NCBI RefSeq assembly: GCF_963677075.1
Contig: NZ_OY781873.1
Span: 2,195,715-2,259,714, forward strand
Length of the DNA stretch: 64,000 nucleotides
Reading direction: 5' to 3'
Source: an uncultured Sphaerochaeta sp.
GTDB lineage: Bacteria > Spirochaetota > Spirochaetia > Sphaerochaetales > Sphaerochaetaceae
Position numbers and translations under genes: made by a program. The notes below the pieces were generated by a model, which searched no databases, was not told the DNA's origin, and saw only the letters and a list, made by a program, of their open reading frames with translations. Below, one piece after another: positions 44,704 to 54,255 of this stretch. Numbering within the stretch: the first letter of the stretch is position 1; each line of letters begins with the position of its first letter.

Positions 44704-45297
44704 TTAGATACCAATACGAATATAGAGTGCGCGTACAAACATTGTTGAAAGTGCACAGACCAATCCTGCGGAAAAAAAGATGGTTACAGGAGCATAATAC
44801 AGTGAAAGGATGAATAATCCGGAAATTACTAGAACAGTGATGCTTACTGGAAGATGCTTGAACCCCAAGATACATGAAGAAGCTAGTAGAGTTTTCAAAG
44901 ACTGTTGTTTTCTAGAAAGTAGGGGAAATACATGTACCGATCCAACTAATACCAATAGCATGAGACTTATAGCTACAAAGAAAAGCATTGGGATCTGCTG
45001 TAGAAAAAACCAAGCATCAAAAACCAGAAAGGCTAAACATACTGCGATTAGGAGAAAAACCATAGTAGCTTGAAGAAATACACGCTTGAACGTTGAAAAG
45101 AAGGTCCTGACAACATACCCTTCATTTCCATCCAGTACATTGAAACAGTATGAATAGAGACTCACTGTAGCAGCACCAATGGTAATGATGGGGAGGCTGG
45201 ATATAAACCAGAGCAATCCTGCAAAGGCCAAATAGTACAGCTTCAGCAGAAAAGCCCATACAACGTTATCAGGATCAAAAATAGTATTGATATTCAT
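44704..45297 (-). CDS. YesL/DUF624 family membrane protein
   Basis: A small membrane protein with about five hydrophobic segments. The N-terminal LYYLAFAGLLWFISSLPIITIGAATVSLY is typical of the YesL (DUF624) family, and its YVVRTFFSTFKRVFLQAT resembles the conserved loop. These genes often accompany sugar ABC transporters and YesMN two-component systems, and their function is unknown. GGGG lies 7 bases before ATG 45297. Length is 197 aa. It lies upstream of the Ugp-like operon in the same direction, separated by 190 bp. Confidence 0.8.
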   Translation of the reverse strand: MNINTIFDPDNVVWAFLLKLYYLAFAGLLWFISSLPIITIGAATVSLYSYCFNVLDGNEGYVVRTFFSTFKRVFLQATMVFLLIAVCLAFLVFDAWFFLQQIPMLFFVAISLMLLVLVGSVHVFPLLSRKQQSLKTLLASSCILGFKHLPVSITVLVISGLFILSLYYAPVTIFFSAGLVCALSTMFVRALYIRIGI

Positions 45298-45343
45298 AGT
45301 AATTCCCCTCTATTCACCGTACTATGATAGGGAGTTTAGGAAC

Positions 45344-45958
45344 ATGAGGCAACCAATAATGATTCTAAGAGGAACATTCAAAACATTACCATCTAAATCA
45401 GTAGTTATTCTCGTCGTTTTGATACTACTGGTCGGAGTATATATCGGTGATTTGTTCATTCAAAGACAAAAGGAAATTGTTTTACAACTGTTTGTGGCCA
45501 ATGATGAGCAAGATGTTTTCCAGGCAAGCTCTCTGGAAAAGGAGCTTGGAAAGTTGTTCAACATTCAGAAGAATCAAAGGATTATTGTTGACGACTCTCT
45601 CTATGTGGTTTTTGGGAGTGCTGACCGATATATTGAATCGAGTCTTTCAAAGATTTATGCCTATATGGCAGCCAAGGAACTTGATATCCTGATAGCACCA
45701 CCTCATGTAGCAGAGCATTACATTTCCGGTTTGCCCATGACTGATCTCTCTACACTGGTGGAAGCGTATCCCTCACTAGAGATCATCACCCCATATCTGG
45801 AAATGGCTGAGGACAGTAATGGACAAAGAAAAACATACCTACTCAATCTTGAAGGAAGCAGGTATGCTAATTCTGATGCATCAGTGCTAGTCATTCCAGA
45901 AAGTGCCCCAAACAAGGAAGCAATCATTGGTTTCCTGGAATATCTATTTGAAAAATAA
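45344..45958 (+). CDS. Membrane-anchored protein of unknown function
   Basis: One transmembrane helix (about residues 17-36, VVILVVLILLVGVYIGDLFI) is followed by about 165 extracytoplasmic residues with no motif I recognise. The latter part (AAKELDILIAPPHVAEHYIS, LEIITPYLEMAEDSNGQRKT, VLVIPESAPNKEAIIGFLEYL) is vaguely like the C-terminal lobe of a family 1 solute-binding protein. ATG 45344 has AGGGAG 9 bases upstream; the frame is open back to 45287, where it would overlap the divergent YesL-like gene. Length is 204 aa. A link with the YesL-like gene is suggested only by adjacency. Confidence 0.7.
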   Translation: MRQPIMILRGTFKTLPSKSVVILVVLILLVGVYIGDLFIQRQKEIVLQLFVANDEQDVFQASSLEKELGKLFNIQKNQRIIVDDSLYVVFGSADRYIESSLSKIYAYMAAKELDILIAPPHVAEHYISGLPMTDLSTLVEAYPSLEIITPYLEMAEDSNGQRKTYLLNLEGSRYANSDASVLVIPESAPNKEAIIGFLEYLFEK

Positions 45959-45964
45959 GTTGGC

Positions 45965-46582
45965 TTAGTCTCCCCTTACCTCATGGAGGATATTCCTGAC
46001 CTCTTCATCCTGGAACTGCTGATCAATCTCCTGACTGCTGAGGCCTAGGAACTCGTGACAGTTATAGTGGATCCAACGCTCATCATCAGGGCTGTTAAGG
46101 ACATGTTTACGACAGAAATAATCAGGTTGTACTGGAAGGGGTTCTTCCTTCTTGTAGAGAGGAACCTTGTAATCGAAGACAGCAATCTTGAGGTCCTCAC
46201 GGGGTATCCCCTTACGCATGATGATTTCTGCCAATGCATTGACCGTTTTTCCTGTATCAAAAATATCATCAACCAAGAGGATCTTATCACCTGTTCTTAG
46301 GTGCTCAGGACTGTATGTCCATCCGTCTACCATGACATTTGTCTGGGTTCGCAGGTACCCATAGGAACGGGCAACAACAGCAGCATAAAAAACGGGTCTA
46401 CCCTGTTCTCTGATACGTACCATCTTGTAATATTCACTAAAGACGTTTGCCATATAGGCACCACCCCTGAGTGAAGCATAAATAATATCCGGAACGAAAT
46501 GATCTTCCTTGTACATCTGATGCGCTAGCTTCAATGCACTGTCACGAATATCATCGCATGTAATGAATTCTTTAATTACCAT
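45965..46582 (-). CDS. Phosphoribosyltransferase family protein
   Basis: A type I phosphoribosyltransferase fold. The PRPP-binding loop is ILLVDDIFDTGKT and an upstream SLRGGAYMANVFSEYY matches the pyrophosphate loop of Gpt/hypoxanthine-type enzymes. The C-terminal part (QPDYFCRKHVLNSPDDERWIHY) resembles xanthine-guanine-type members. GGGGG lies 8 bases before ATG 46582. Length is 205 aa. It follows map by 18 bp. The base specificity cannot be stated. Confidence 0.85.
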   Translation of the reverse strand: MVIKEFITCDDIRDSALKLAHQMYKEDHFVPDIIYASLRGGAYMANVFSEYYKMVRIREQGRPVFYAAVVARSYGYLRTQTNVMVDGWTYSPEHLRTGDKILLVDDIFDTGKTVNALAEIIMRKGIPREDLKIAVFDYKVPLYKKEEPLPVQPDYFCRKHVLNSPDDERWIHYNCHEFLGLSSQEIDQQFQDEEVRNILHEVRGD

Positions 46583-46600
46583 AGAAAAGACCCCCAGGGA

Positions 46601-47356
46601 CTAGAAAACCGTCAGAACTTCCAAGCCATGTTTTGTAATAGCAACAGTATCCTCAAAATGTGCAGATGGCAACCCGTCTGCCGTAACGACTGTCCAATCA
46701 TTTGAAAGAAGTCTTACTTTATGGGTTCCCAAGTTGATCATAGGCTCAATAGCCAATACCATGCCCTCCCGAATACGAGGGTTTGGCAAATAGGAGCTGG
46801 TGTAGTTTGGAATTTCAGGCTCCTCATGTACATCAAGCCCGACACCATGGCCACAGTAGTCTCTCACAACTCCATATCCATGCTTTCTGGCATGTTTGTA
46901 GACAGCAGCTCCAATATCCTGGATCCGAGCTCCTTTTTGAGAAGCCGCCTCAATACCGAGACGCAGACTCTCTTCTGTGACATCACAGAGCTGCTGGTAC
47001 TCATCCTTGGTCTTTCCAACGATGAATGTCCTTGCCATGTCGGAAAAGTGCCCATTCATGTTGATACCCAGATCAACATCAACCAGATCGCCTTCCTGAA
47101 TAATTCGTTTCTTCGAAGGAATCCCATGGATTACCTCCTCATTGACTGAAATACAGGCTGTAGCAGGAAACCCCTCATAATGAAGGAATGCAGGGACCCC
47201 TTTATGGTTCACAATAAACTGGTAACAGTACTGGTCAATATCAAACGTGGACATCCCTTCCTGTATATAAGAGGAGAGGTTATGCATAAGCTCAGCTGTG
47301 AGATGACAAGCTTCTCGTATGCCAGCAATCTGTGCTTCAGTCTTTAAACGAATCAT
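46601..47356 (-). CDS. map: Type I methionine aminopeptidase
   Basis: Map removes the initiator methionine. The metal ligands lie in DVDLGINMNGHFSDMARTF (two Asp), HGVGLDVHEEPEIP (His), AIEPM (Glu) and SAHFEDTVAI (Glu). No N-terminal zinc extension is present. I start at ATG 47356, with AGGAG 10 bases upstream and inside nusB; the open frame to 47413 adds residues that are not family-like. Length is 251 aa. It overlaps the end of nusB by 20 bp. Confidence 0.95.
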   Translation of the reverse strand: MIRLKTEAQIAGIREACHLTAELMHNLSSYIQEGMSTFDIDQYCYQFIVNHKGVPAFLHYEGFPATACISVNEEVIHGIPSKKRIIQEGDLVDVDLGINMNGHFSDMARTFIVGKTKDEYQQLCDVTEESLRLGIEAASQKGARIQDIGAAVYKHARKHGYGVVRDYCGHGVGLDVHEEPEIPNYTSSYLPNPRIREGMVLAIEPMINLGTHKVRLLSNDWTVVTADGLPSAHFEDTVAITKHGLEVLTVF

Positions 47357-47795
47357 CGGTATGTTGCTCCTGAATAGGGAAAAGCTGTTTCTGCATCGCA
47401 TCCAGAATCCCATTGATGAACTTATAGTTTACTTCAGTGGAAAAATCCTGACTCAGCTTTACCGCTTCGTCAATAATGATATGAGGATGGATATCCCCAA
47501 ACATGAGGCAGAAAACACTCATCCTGAGAATATTCCTGTCTACAATATCAATTCGCTCCAGAGGACGATTGAGTGAAAACTTACTGATCGATTCATCAAT
47601 CTTCTCAAGATTTTCCAATGTACCCCTTACAAGATACATACCATAGAGTTTTACATCATCCTCGAGTAAGCTATATTCTTCATCAGTGATACCACTGAAG
47701 ATGTACGGTATGGATTCCAACGCAAGTGTATGATTGAAGTCCATTGCATAGAGAGTCTGTAGCGCTAATTCGCGTGCTTTATGTCGTGTTTTCAT
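47337..47795 (-). CDS. nusB: Transcription antitermination factor NusB
   Basis: NusB binds boxA RNA with NusE during rRNA transcription. The N-terminal KTRHKARELALQTLYAMDF and the C-terminal IIIDEAVKLSQDFSTEVNYKFINGILDA are family hallmarks. Length is 152 aa. It starts 1 bp after the PPIase stop and overlaps map at its end. Confidence 0.92.
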   Translation of the reverse strand: MKTRHKARELALQTLYAMDFNHTLALESIPYIFSGITDEEYSLLEDDVKLYGMYLVRGTLENLEKIDESISKFSLNRPLERIDIVDRNILRMSVFCLMFGDIHPHIIIDEAVKLSQDFSTEVNYKFINGILDAMQKQLFPIQEQHTDDSFKD

Positions 47796-47796
47796 G

Positions 47797-48840
47797 TTAT
47801 TTATACAAAATATTAACAGTGGCAGATTTTCTCAAATCATCCACCAGGCTGTTGATCGCCGCATAGTAGTTCGATTGTTGCTTTGCGGCAGCAAGTTCAC
47901 TTCTGATGTACTGTTCTACCGTAGTGGAAGTGGTTGGACTGATCTGATCCTCCAACTGAAGAATCTTGGTATCATTGTACGCAAGAATTTTTAGGATATG
48001 GTATCCGGTATTGCTGGTTACTACATCACTGACATTTCCCACATCTGTAGTGAATGCCACATCAAAGAAAGCATCTCCAAGACCAGCAAGCGCTTCAGTA
48101 TTATCCATGGTCAGCCAACCAATATCACCAGCCTTATTCTTGCTCTGAGTATCTTGTGAGTACTGGACCACTGCTTTCTCAAATGAAAGGGATCCGCTCT
48201 TGATATCTCTTGCAACATTTTCCAGAAGCGTCTTGTTCTGTGAGTCTTTCTGGGAGTCATTGGTAAAAGGAATATAGATATGACTCAGTTTCACTGTTTC
48301 AGGGCTGACAAAACGAGTCTTGTTCTTGCGATAGAAGGAGCTAACTTCAGCGTCAGAGATCTGGACCTTTGCACTAAGCATATCGGCTTTCTTCATACGT
48401 ACATAGGAGTCAACCATCAACTGTTCCTGGATAGCTTTGCGATATGCATCAACAGAACCGAAGTTATTGGTAATAATCTGGTCGAATTGTGCATCGGTGA
48501 ATGCCTGCCCAGAAGAAGCCTCAAGATTGGCCTTCTGGGAATCATAAGCACTATCTACCATCGCATCAGTTATCTTGACACCATCACGGGCAGCACCCTG
48601 ACGAAATAGTTCATTGTTGATCAGAAGATTCAATACCTGCAGTGGGTCAACGCTTTCAGGGTCTTCTCCCTGCTCTGCTGCACTTGCCTTGTACTGTGCT
48701 ACTTCTGCATCAAGATTTGCCATGCTGATGGGTGTGGTCTTGGTGAGCCTCACTGTTGCGGCAGGGGCACCAATCGTTGCAGCAAAGGCCATTGTGCCGA
48801 TGAGCAGAATGACAGCCAAAACACTAAATCTACGTTTCAT
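47797..48840 (-). CDS. Exported parvulin-type peptidyl-prolyl isomerase (SurA/PrsA-like)
   Basis: A periplasmic folding factor. Residues 1-20 are a signal peptide (MKRRFSVLAVILLIGTMAFA). A SurA-like helical N-domain follows (~50-175: LLINNELFRQGAARDGVKIT). A parvulin domain occupies ~180-290 (VKLSHIYIPF, SFEKAVVQYSQDTQSKNKAG, DIGWLT, GYHILKILA). Length is 347 aa. AGGAG lies 7 bases before the ATG, at the edge of the 130-bp duplicated segment, so the leader and any promoter in it are present twice. It is a plausible chaperone for BamA/LptD clients. Confidence 0.87.
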   Translation of the reverse strand: MKRRFSVLAVILLIGTMAFAATIGAPAATVRLTKTTPISMANLDAEVAQYKASAAEQGEDPESVDPLQVLNLLINNELFRQGAARDGVKITDAMVDSAYDSQKANLEASSGQAFTDAQFDQIITNNFGSVDAYRKAIQEQLMVDSYVRMKKADMLSAKVQISDAEVSSFYRKNKTRFVSPETVKLSHIYIPFTNDSQKDSQNKTLLENVARDIKSGSLSFEKAVVQYSQDTQSKNKAGDIGWLTMDNTEALAGLGDAFFDVAFTTDVGNVSDVVTSNTGYHILKILAYNDTKILQLEDQISPTTSTTVEQYIRSELAAAKQQSNYYAAINSLVDDLRKSATVNILYK

Positions 48841-49100
48841 ATAACAACTCCTAAGAATATCTTCTCATAAGGTACTACCAACAGAATCGGGAATCAATCA
48901 GATTTTCACATGTTTACCGACAGCGCGAGCAAGATCAACCTTGTTGATTATCTCACTTTTCTTCAGGAACATAACAACTCCTAAGAATATCTTCTCATAA
49001 GGTACTACCAACAGAATCGGGAATCAATCAGATTTTCACATGTTTACCGACAGCGCGAGCAAGATCAACCTTGTTGATTATCTCACTTTTCTTCAGGAAC
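48841..49100. repeat. Exact 130-bp tandem duplication (two copies)
   Basis: Bases 48841-48970 and 48971-49100 are identical as printed, beginning ATAACAACTCCTAAG and ending CTTCAGGAAC; the two bases after copy 2 (AT) continue the repeat. The unit holds the ribosome site and leader of the PPIase gene plus the last 24 codons and stop of the flavodoxin-like gene. Copy 1 is attached to the PPIase, copy 2 to the flavodoxin. Perfect identity implies a very recent event or an assembly error. Confidence 0.97.
48898..48970 (-). pseudogene. Duplicated C-terminal fragment of the flavodoxin-like gene
   Basis: This is the extra copy of the flavodoxin tail (the 3' 73 bases including the stop) produced by the tandem duplication. 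It has no start and cannot make protein by itself. The intact gene is at 49028-49441. Confidence 0.85.
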
Positions 49101-49441
49101 ATCCCTTCCCTCTCCATTGTTTTCATCAACGTCTGGAGTGTTTTCATGGATCGGACACCCCCTTTCGTGATAAAAGCCATGCATCGTTTTCCAGAAATGC
49201 TACCAGCTGTCTTCAGGAACCCAGAAACAGTGTTTGGTATTTTCCCACCAAAGAACGTGAGTGTCTCGGTCCCGATGATCAGATAATCATAGAAAGAAAC
49301 AATCTTACCCGCTTCGAGGGACATATCGAATACATCCACCATATGACCTTGGGAGGAGATACCTTCCGACAACGCATTGGCGATTGCCTTCATTTTATCA
49401 TTCCCCTTCGATGCTGGTGCATATAATACGCAAACTTTCAT
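49028..49441 (-). CDS. Flavodoxin-like protein
   Basis: A short flavodoxin-fold protein. Strand 1 and the phosphate loop are VCVLYAPASKGNDKMKAIA, with GTETLTFFGGKIPNTVSGFL and KRCMAFITKGG as later conserved-looking loops. The classical T/SxTGxT FMN loop is replaced by APASKGND, so FMN binding is not assured. I start at ATG 49441, with AGGGAG 5 bases upstream; a GTG lies two codons earlier. Length is 137 aa. It follows secG in the same direction. Its 3' end is duplicated downstream. Confidence 0.72.
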   Translation of the reverse strand: MKVCVLYAPASKGNDKMKAIANALSEGISSQGHMVDVFDMSLEAGKIVSFYDYLIIGTETLTFFGGKIPNTVSGFLKTAGSISGKRCMAFITKGGVRSMKTLQTLMKTMEREGMFLKKSEIINKVDLARAVGKHVKI

Positions 49442-49515
49442 AGACACTCCCTTGAAACAGCAACCGACCGCATGTCTGCGGCCGGTAGTCGATAGTTATT
49501 GGAACAGCGACCGTC

Positions 49516-49863
49516 CTAGTTGGCTTCAGTAACTGTTTCAGCTGCTGCTGCACCTTCGCCACTTGTCCACCAATCGGTAGTCTGTTGAACCTGTTCCGTA
49601 GTGACGGAATCGAGCAACTCATCCTGTGATGGCGATTTGTTCACGAAAGCCACCAAAAGGGCCAATAGCAAGAACAAGACTGCAAGCGTCCCTGTAGCCT
49701 TGGTTACCACACTGCTTGTGTGGGACCCAAAGGCGGTATTGCTTCCACCACCAAAAATTCCGCCCAGGCCTTCACTATGCTCATCCTGTACTGCGACAAG
49801 GAAAATCAACAGAAGACTGACGACGACGAATAATACCAACAGAATAATGCTCAAAACACCCAT
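49516..49863 (-). CDS. secG: Preprotein translocase subunit SecG
   Basis: SecG is the small accessory subunit of the SecYEG channel. Two hydrophobic helices (about 3-24 and 55-77) flank the conserved loop DEHSEGLGGIFGGGSNTAFGSHTSS. A polar, alanine/glutamate-rich tail of about 35 residues follows. Length is 115 aa. GGAG precedes the ATG. It lies 20 bp after tpiA, a frequent neighbour. Confidence 0.92.
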   Translation of the reverse strand: MGVLSIILLVLFVVVSLLLIFLVAVQDEHSEGLGGIFGGGSNTAFGSHTSSVVTKATGTLAVLFLLLALLVAFVNKSPSQDELLDSVTTEQVQQTTDWWTSGEGAAAAETVTEAN

Positions 49864-49883
49864 TTTCTCTTTACTCCGAATAC

Positions 49884-50636
49884 TTACTTATCAAAGTTCA
49901 CAATCGGAAGGAACTGCTCCACGGAAAGGGAGGCACCACCAACCAGTGCGCCATCGATATGTTCTTTAGACATCAAGGCTTTCACATTCGAAGCCTTCAC
50001 TGAACCACCATACTGTATAATCAGCTCTTCTGCAACACCCTTATTGTAGAGTTTTTCAACAAGACTACGAACATAAGCATGTGCAGCGTCAGCATCTTCA
50101 GGGGTTGCTGTCTTTCCCGTCCCAATAGCCCAAACAGGTTCGTAAGCCAATGTGATATGCTTCATCTGCTCTGCAGAGACACCCTTCAGACCTTCTTCTA
50201 CCTGTCGGCTCAATACTTCTTCAAGTTTACCTGCCTCACGTTCTTCCAGGGTCTCACCGATACACAGATCGACATCCATGCCCTCAGCGAGTGCAAGCAA
50301 CACCTTTCTGTTGATGAAAGCATCTGTTTCACCATAAAGGGCACGTCTTTCACTGTGCCCAAGAATAACATTGGTAACACCAAGATCCTTGAGCATGGTT
50401 GCACTCACCTCACCAGTGAATGCACCCTTCAGGTTGTCGCTCATGTTCTGTGCAGCAACAATAATCTCAGAGCCCTTGAGTGCTTCGAGCACAGCAGGGA
50501 TTGTGACGTAAGGGGGAGCAACCATCACCTTTGTGTTTGTTCCTTCCACTGCCTTTGCAAGCTCCTTAGCGAAGGCTGCACCTTCGCTTGGAGTCATGTT
50601 CATTTTCCAGTTTCCAGCGATATAGGGTTTTCTCAT
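49884..50636 (-). CDS. tpiA: Triosephosphate isomerase
   Basis: Interconverts dihydroxyacetone phosphate and glyceraldehyde-3-phosphate. Motifs are AGNWKMN (active-site Asn/Lys), LGHSERR (His), YEPVWAIGTGK (catalytic Glu and loop 6) and the C-terminal YGGSVKASN and DGALVGGASL. I start at ATG 50636, with GGAG 7 bases upstream; the frame to 50705 overlaps pgk and is not family-like. Length is 250 aa. It begins one base after the pgk stop codon. Confidence 0.96.
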   Translation of the reverse strand: MRKPYIAGNWKMNMTPSEGAAFAKELAKAVEGTNTKVMVAPPYVTIPAVLEALKGSEIIVAAQNMSDNLKGAFTGEVSATMLKDLGVTNVILGHSERRALYGETDAFINRKVLLALAEGMDVDLCIGETLEEREAGKLEEVLSRQVEEGLKGVSAEQMKHITLAYEPVWAIGTGKTATPEDADAAHAYVRSLVEKLYNKGVAEELIIQYGGSVKASNVKALMSKEHIDGALVGGASLSVEQFLPIVNFDK

Positions 50637-50637
50637 C

Positions 50638-51816
50638 TTATTTCTCCAATGCCTTGATTCCTGGAAGAACCTTTCCTTCGAGGAACTCGAGCGAAGCACC
50701 GCCACCGGTACTTACGTGACTGATCTTGTCTGCCAAGTCGAACTTGTTGATAGCTGCAACAGAGTCACCGCCACCAACAACAGAGGTAGCTTGACTCTCT
50801 GCAAGTGCCTTGGCAACGGTAAGGGTTCCCTCAGCGAATGCATCAAACTCAAATACACCCATCGGACCATTCCAAACAACACTCTTTGCCTTGGTGACCG
50901 CATCAACGATCAAGGATATGGTTTTGGGGCCAATATCCATACCGATCAGGTTCTCTGGAATATCAGTGGAATCAACACTGACAGCCTTTGCATCTTCCTT
51001 GAACTCAGCTCCACAGAGATGGTCAACTGGAAGAATTACCTGTACACCCTTCTCTTTTGCTTTTGCCAGGAAGGAAGAAGCAACATCCTTGTACTCTTCT
51101 TCAACCAGACTCTTTCCAATGGTGTGGCCTTGGACAGAAAGGAATGTATATGCCATTCCACCACCGATGACTATCGTATCACAAGTTTTTACCAGACTTT
51201 CCAAGACGCTAATCTTACTGGAAACCTTGGAACCTCCGATGATGGCAACAAAAGGCTTTTCAGGGTTGCTTAAGAGCGGTGCCATAAACTTAACTTCCTT
51301 TTCAATAAGGAAGCCTGCATAGGAAGGCAGATAGTGGGACACCCCTTCGGTAGAAGCGTGGGCACGGTGTGCTGTTCCAAAAGCATCATTTACATAGACA
51401 TCACCCAAGGAAGCAAGATTCTTTGCAAAATCGGGATCATTGCCCTCTTCTTCACTGTAGAAACGGACGTTTTCCAACAAGAGAACATCACCAGCTTTCA
51501 TTGAAGCAACCTGTCTGGTAACCTCTTCGCCGATTACATCACTTGCAAGTTGGACATCTTTGCCCAGCAGTTCACTGAAACGCTTTGCAATTGGTGCCAT
51601 GGAGAATTCAGGGTTTTTCTTCCCTTTTGGTCGTCCACGATGGCTCATGACCACAAGTGATGCACCGTTATCCAACAGATACTTAAGGGTAGGAAGTGCA
51701 GCTCTTATACGTGTATCATCAGTAACCACGCCATCCTTGATGGGTACGTTGAAATCTACACGAATCAAGGCTTTCTTGCCTGAAAAATCACACTCTCGAA
51801 TGGTATTTAGAATCAT
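50638..51816 (-). CDS. pgk: Phosphoglycerate kinase
   Basis: Transfers phosphate between 1,3-bisphosphoglycerate and ADP. Motifs are [36 protein letters not shown] (here [13 protein letters not shown]), GGSKVSSK and the C-terminal GGGDSVAA and [13 protein letters not shown]. Length is 392 aa. GAGG lies 6 bases before ATG 51816. It is part of the gap-pgk-tpiA-secG run. Confidence 0.97.
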   Translation of the reverse strand: MILNTIRECDFSGKKALIRVDFNVPIKDGVVTDDTRIRAALPTLKYLLDNGASLVVMSHRGRPKGKKNPEFSMAPIAKRFSELLGKDVQLASDVIGEEVTRQVASMKAGDVLLLENVRFYSEEEGNDPDFAKNLASLGDVYVNDAFGTAHRAHASTEGVSHYLPSYAGFLIEKEVKFMAPLLSNPEKPFVAIIGGSKVSSKISVLESLVKTCDTIVIGGGMAYTFLSVQGHTIGKSLVEEEYKDVASSFLAKAKEKGVQVILPVDHLCGAEFKEDAKAVSVDSTDIPENLIGMDIGPKTISLIVDAVTKAKSVVWNGPMGVFEFDAFAEGTLTVAKALAESQATSVVGGGDSVAAINKFDLADKISHVSTGGGASLEFLEGKVLPGIKALEK

Positions 51817-51857
51817 AGCTTTCCTCTATATTTCGATGGTAATCGTTAGCAAGGAAA

Positions 51858-51881
51858 TCAGGCCTGTAGAAACAGGCCTGA
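51858..51881 (-). terminator. Stem-loop between gap and pgk (possible partial terminator)
   Basis: TCAGGCCTGT (minus strand, 51881-51872) pairs perfectly with ACAGGCCTGA (51867-51858) around a 4-base loop, followed by TTTCCTT. The T-tract is interrupted, so it may reduce rather than end transcription, or protect the gap mRNA 3' end. Confidence 0.65.
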
Positions 51882-51900
51882 CATTCACAGTAACACAGAG

Positions 51901-52975
<1,075 letters not shown>

Positions 52976-52985
52976 CGTATATATA

Positions 52986-53750
52986 TTATGTTTTGACAAC
53001 CAATTTCAATTGGTTGATCTTATGGCCATCAATATCCTCAACGGTAAAAATAGCCTCATCATCCTCAACAGACTCATCCTTGAGTGGGATTCTCCCAAAC
53101 AGTTCAAAGACATAGCCTCCCACTGTTTCATACTCCTCTTCTGATAGATGCAAGCCTACTGACTCATTCAAATCTTCAATGGAAGTTCTTGCATCGACAA
53201 CAAACGTATTGTCATCTAGCTTTCGCATTCCATCATCTTCGTCATCATCAAATTCATCCTGGATATCACCAACAATGACCTCCAGAATATCTTCCATACA
53301 GACAATACCGCTCACACCGCCGTACTCATCAATAGCAATGGCAATATGGACTTTTCTCAATTTGAATTCTCTGAGCAAATCATCAAGATGCTTGCTTTCA
53401 GGAATAAAATACGGCTGTCTCATCAGTGTCTTGGCATCAAATACATTGTCTATGCCATTACGAATGATGTCCTTAGCATATAAAACACCAACAATATTGT
53501 CTATTGTCTGCTCATATACTGGATAACGGGAGTATCCTTGTTCCTGAATAATCCCATACAACTCATCAATCGTGATATCACTACTGATAAACTGGACATC
53601 GACCCGGGGAATCATAATCTCCTTAACAGTCTTATCCCGCAGTTCCTGAATGCCCTCGATCATCGTCTGCCGCTCTTCCAACTCTGCTTTAAATCGTTCT
53701 TCACGATCGTCAGAGCGTTTCTTGAACAGACTTTTCCATGGCAAGCTCAA
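52986..53750 (-). CDS. CBS-domain protein of the CorC/TlyC family
   Basis: A cytoplasmic CBS-pair protein. The conserved motif IMIPRVDVQFI precedes CBS1 (~45-105), and CBS2 (~110-165) contains AIAIDEYGGVSGIVCMEDILEVIVGDI. A C-terminal CorC_HlyC domain follows (~185-254: VDARTSIEDLNESVGL, ETVGGYVFELFGRIP). No membrane domain is present. The start is TTG 53750, overlapping the ybeY stop by 4 nt, with GGGGGAG 6 bases upstream. Length is 254 aa. The ybeY-corC pairing is common. The hemolysin label used for TlyC is not supported here. Confidence 0.88.
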   Translation of the reverse strand: MSLPWKSLFKKRSDDREERFKAELEERQTMIEGIQELRDKTVKEIMIPRVDVQFISSDITIDELYGIIQEQGYSRYPVYEQTIDNIVGVLYAKDIIRNGIDNVFDAKTLMRQPYFIPESKHLDDLLREFKLRKVHIAIAIDEYGGVSGIVCMEDILEVIVGDIQDEFDDDEDDGMRKLDDNTFVVDARTSIEDLNESVGLHLSEEEYETVGGYVFELFGRIPLKDESVEDDEAIFTVEDIDGHKINQLKLVVKT

Positions 53751-54247
53751 CGTTTGCTCCCCCTCAATTGATGGAGAAGTTCCTCTTGCTTGATCAACAT
53801 CGGCTCATCAGCATCATTGCTGGAATGATCTTCACCGAGAAGGTGAAGCAAGCCATGGATCAAGAGGCGAAACAACTCTTCATCTGGTTCTACACTAAAG
53901 GATAGTGCATTTCTTTTCAAGGCATCAAGAGAGATTACCATGTCTCCCAGTACCCTGATTTCCTCTGGCGGACCATCAATCAATCCTACTTGTACTTCAG
54001 GCCAAGAAAAATCTTCTACATCTTCCTCCTGAACAAAAGAGAGGATATCTGTAGGTTCGTCCTTGTCGCGATACGTTCTATTCAGATCCTGAATCGTATC
54101 ATCACTTACAAAGCTAACAGAACATTCACAGCTTGGCTGTCCAAGCAGTGCGAGCATCTTTTCCAGATGTTCAACAACCATCTGGGATGGTGCCTGTTCG
54201 GCATACTGCTCATCCTCATAGGAAACATCGATATAATATGTATTCAT
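53747..54247 (-). CDS. ybeY: Endoribonuclease / rRNA maturation factor YbeY
   Basis: YbeY is a single-strand endoribonuclease for 16S rRNA 3' maturation and ribosome quality control. The zinc motif is HGLLHLLGEDH (H3xH5xH), preceded by LNRTYRDKDEPTDILSF and LGDMVIS. Length is 166 aa. It lies 8 bp after the HD-domain gene and before the CorC-like gene, the widespread phoH-(pgpH)-ybeY-corC order. Confidence 0.94.
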   Translation of the reverse strand: MNTYYIDVSYEDEQYAEQAPSQMVVEHLEKMLALLGQPSCECSVSFVSDDTIQDLNRTYRDKDEPTDILSFVQEEDVEDFSWPEVQVGLIDGPPEEIRVLGDMVISLDALKRNALSFSVEPDEELFRLLIHGLLHLLGEDHSSNDADEPMLIKQEELLHQLRGSKR

Positions 54248-54255
54248 TGTCCTGG

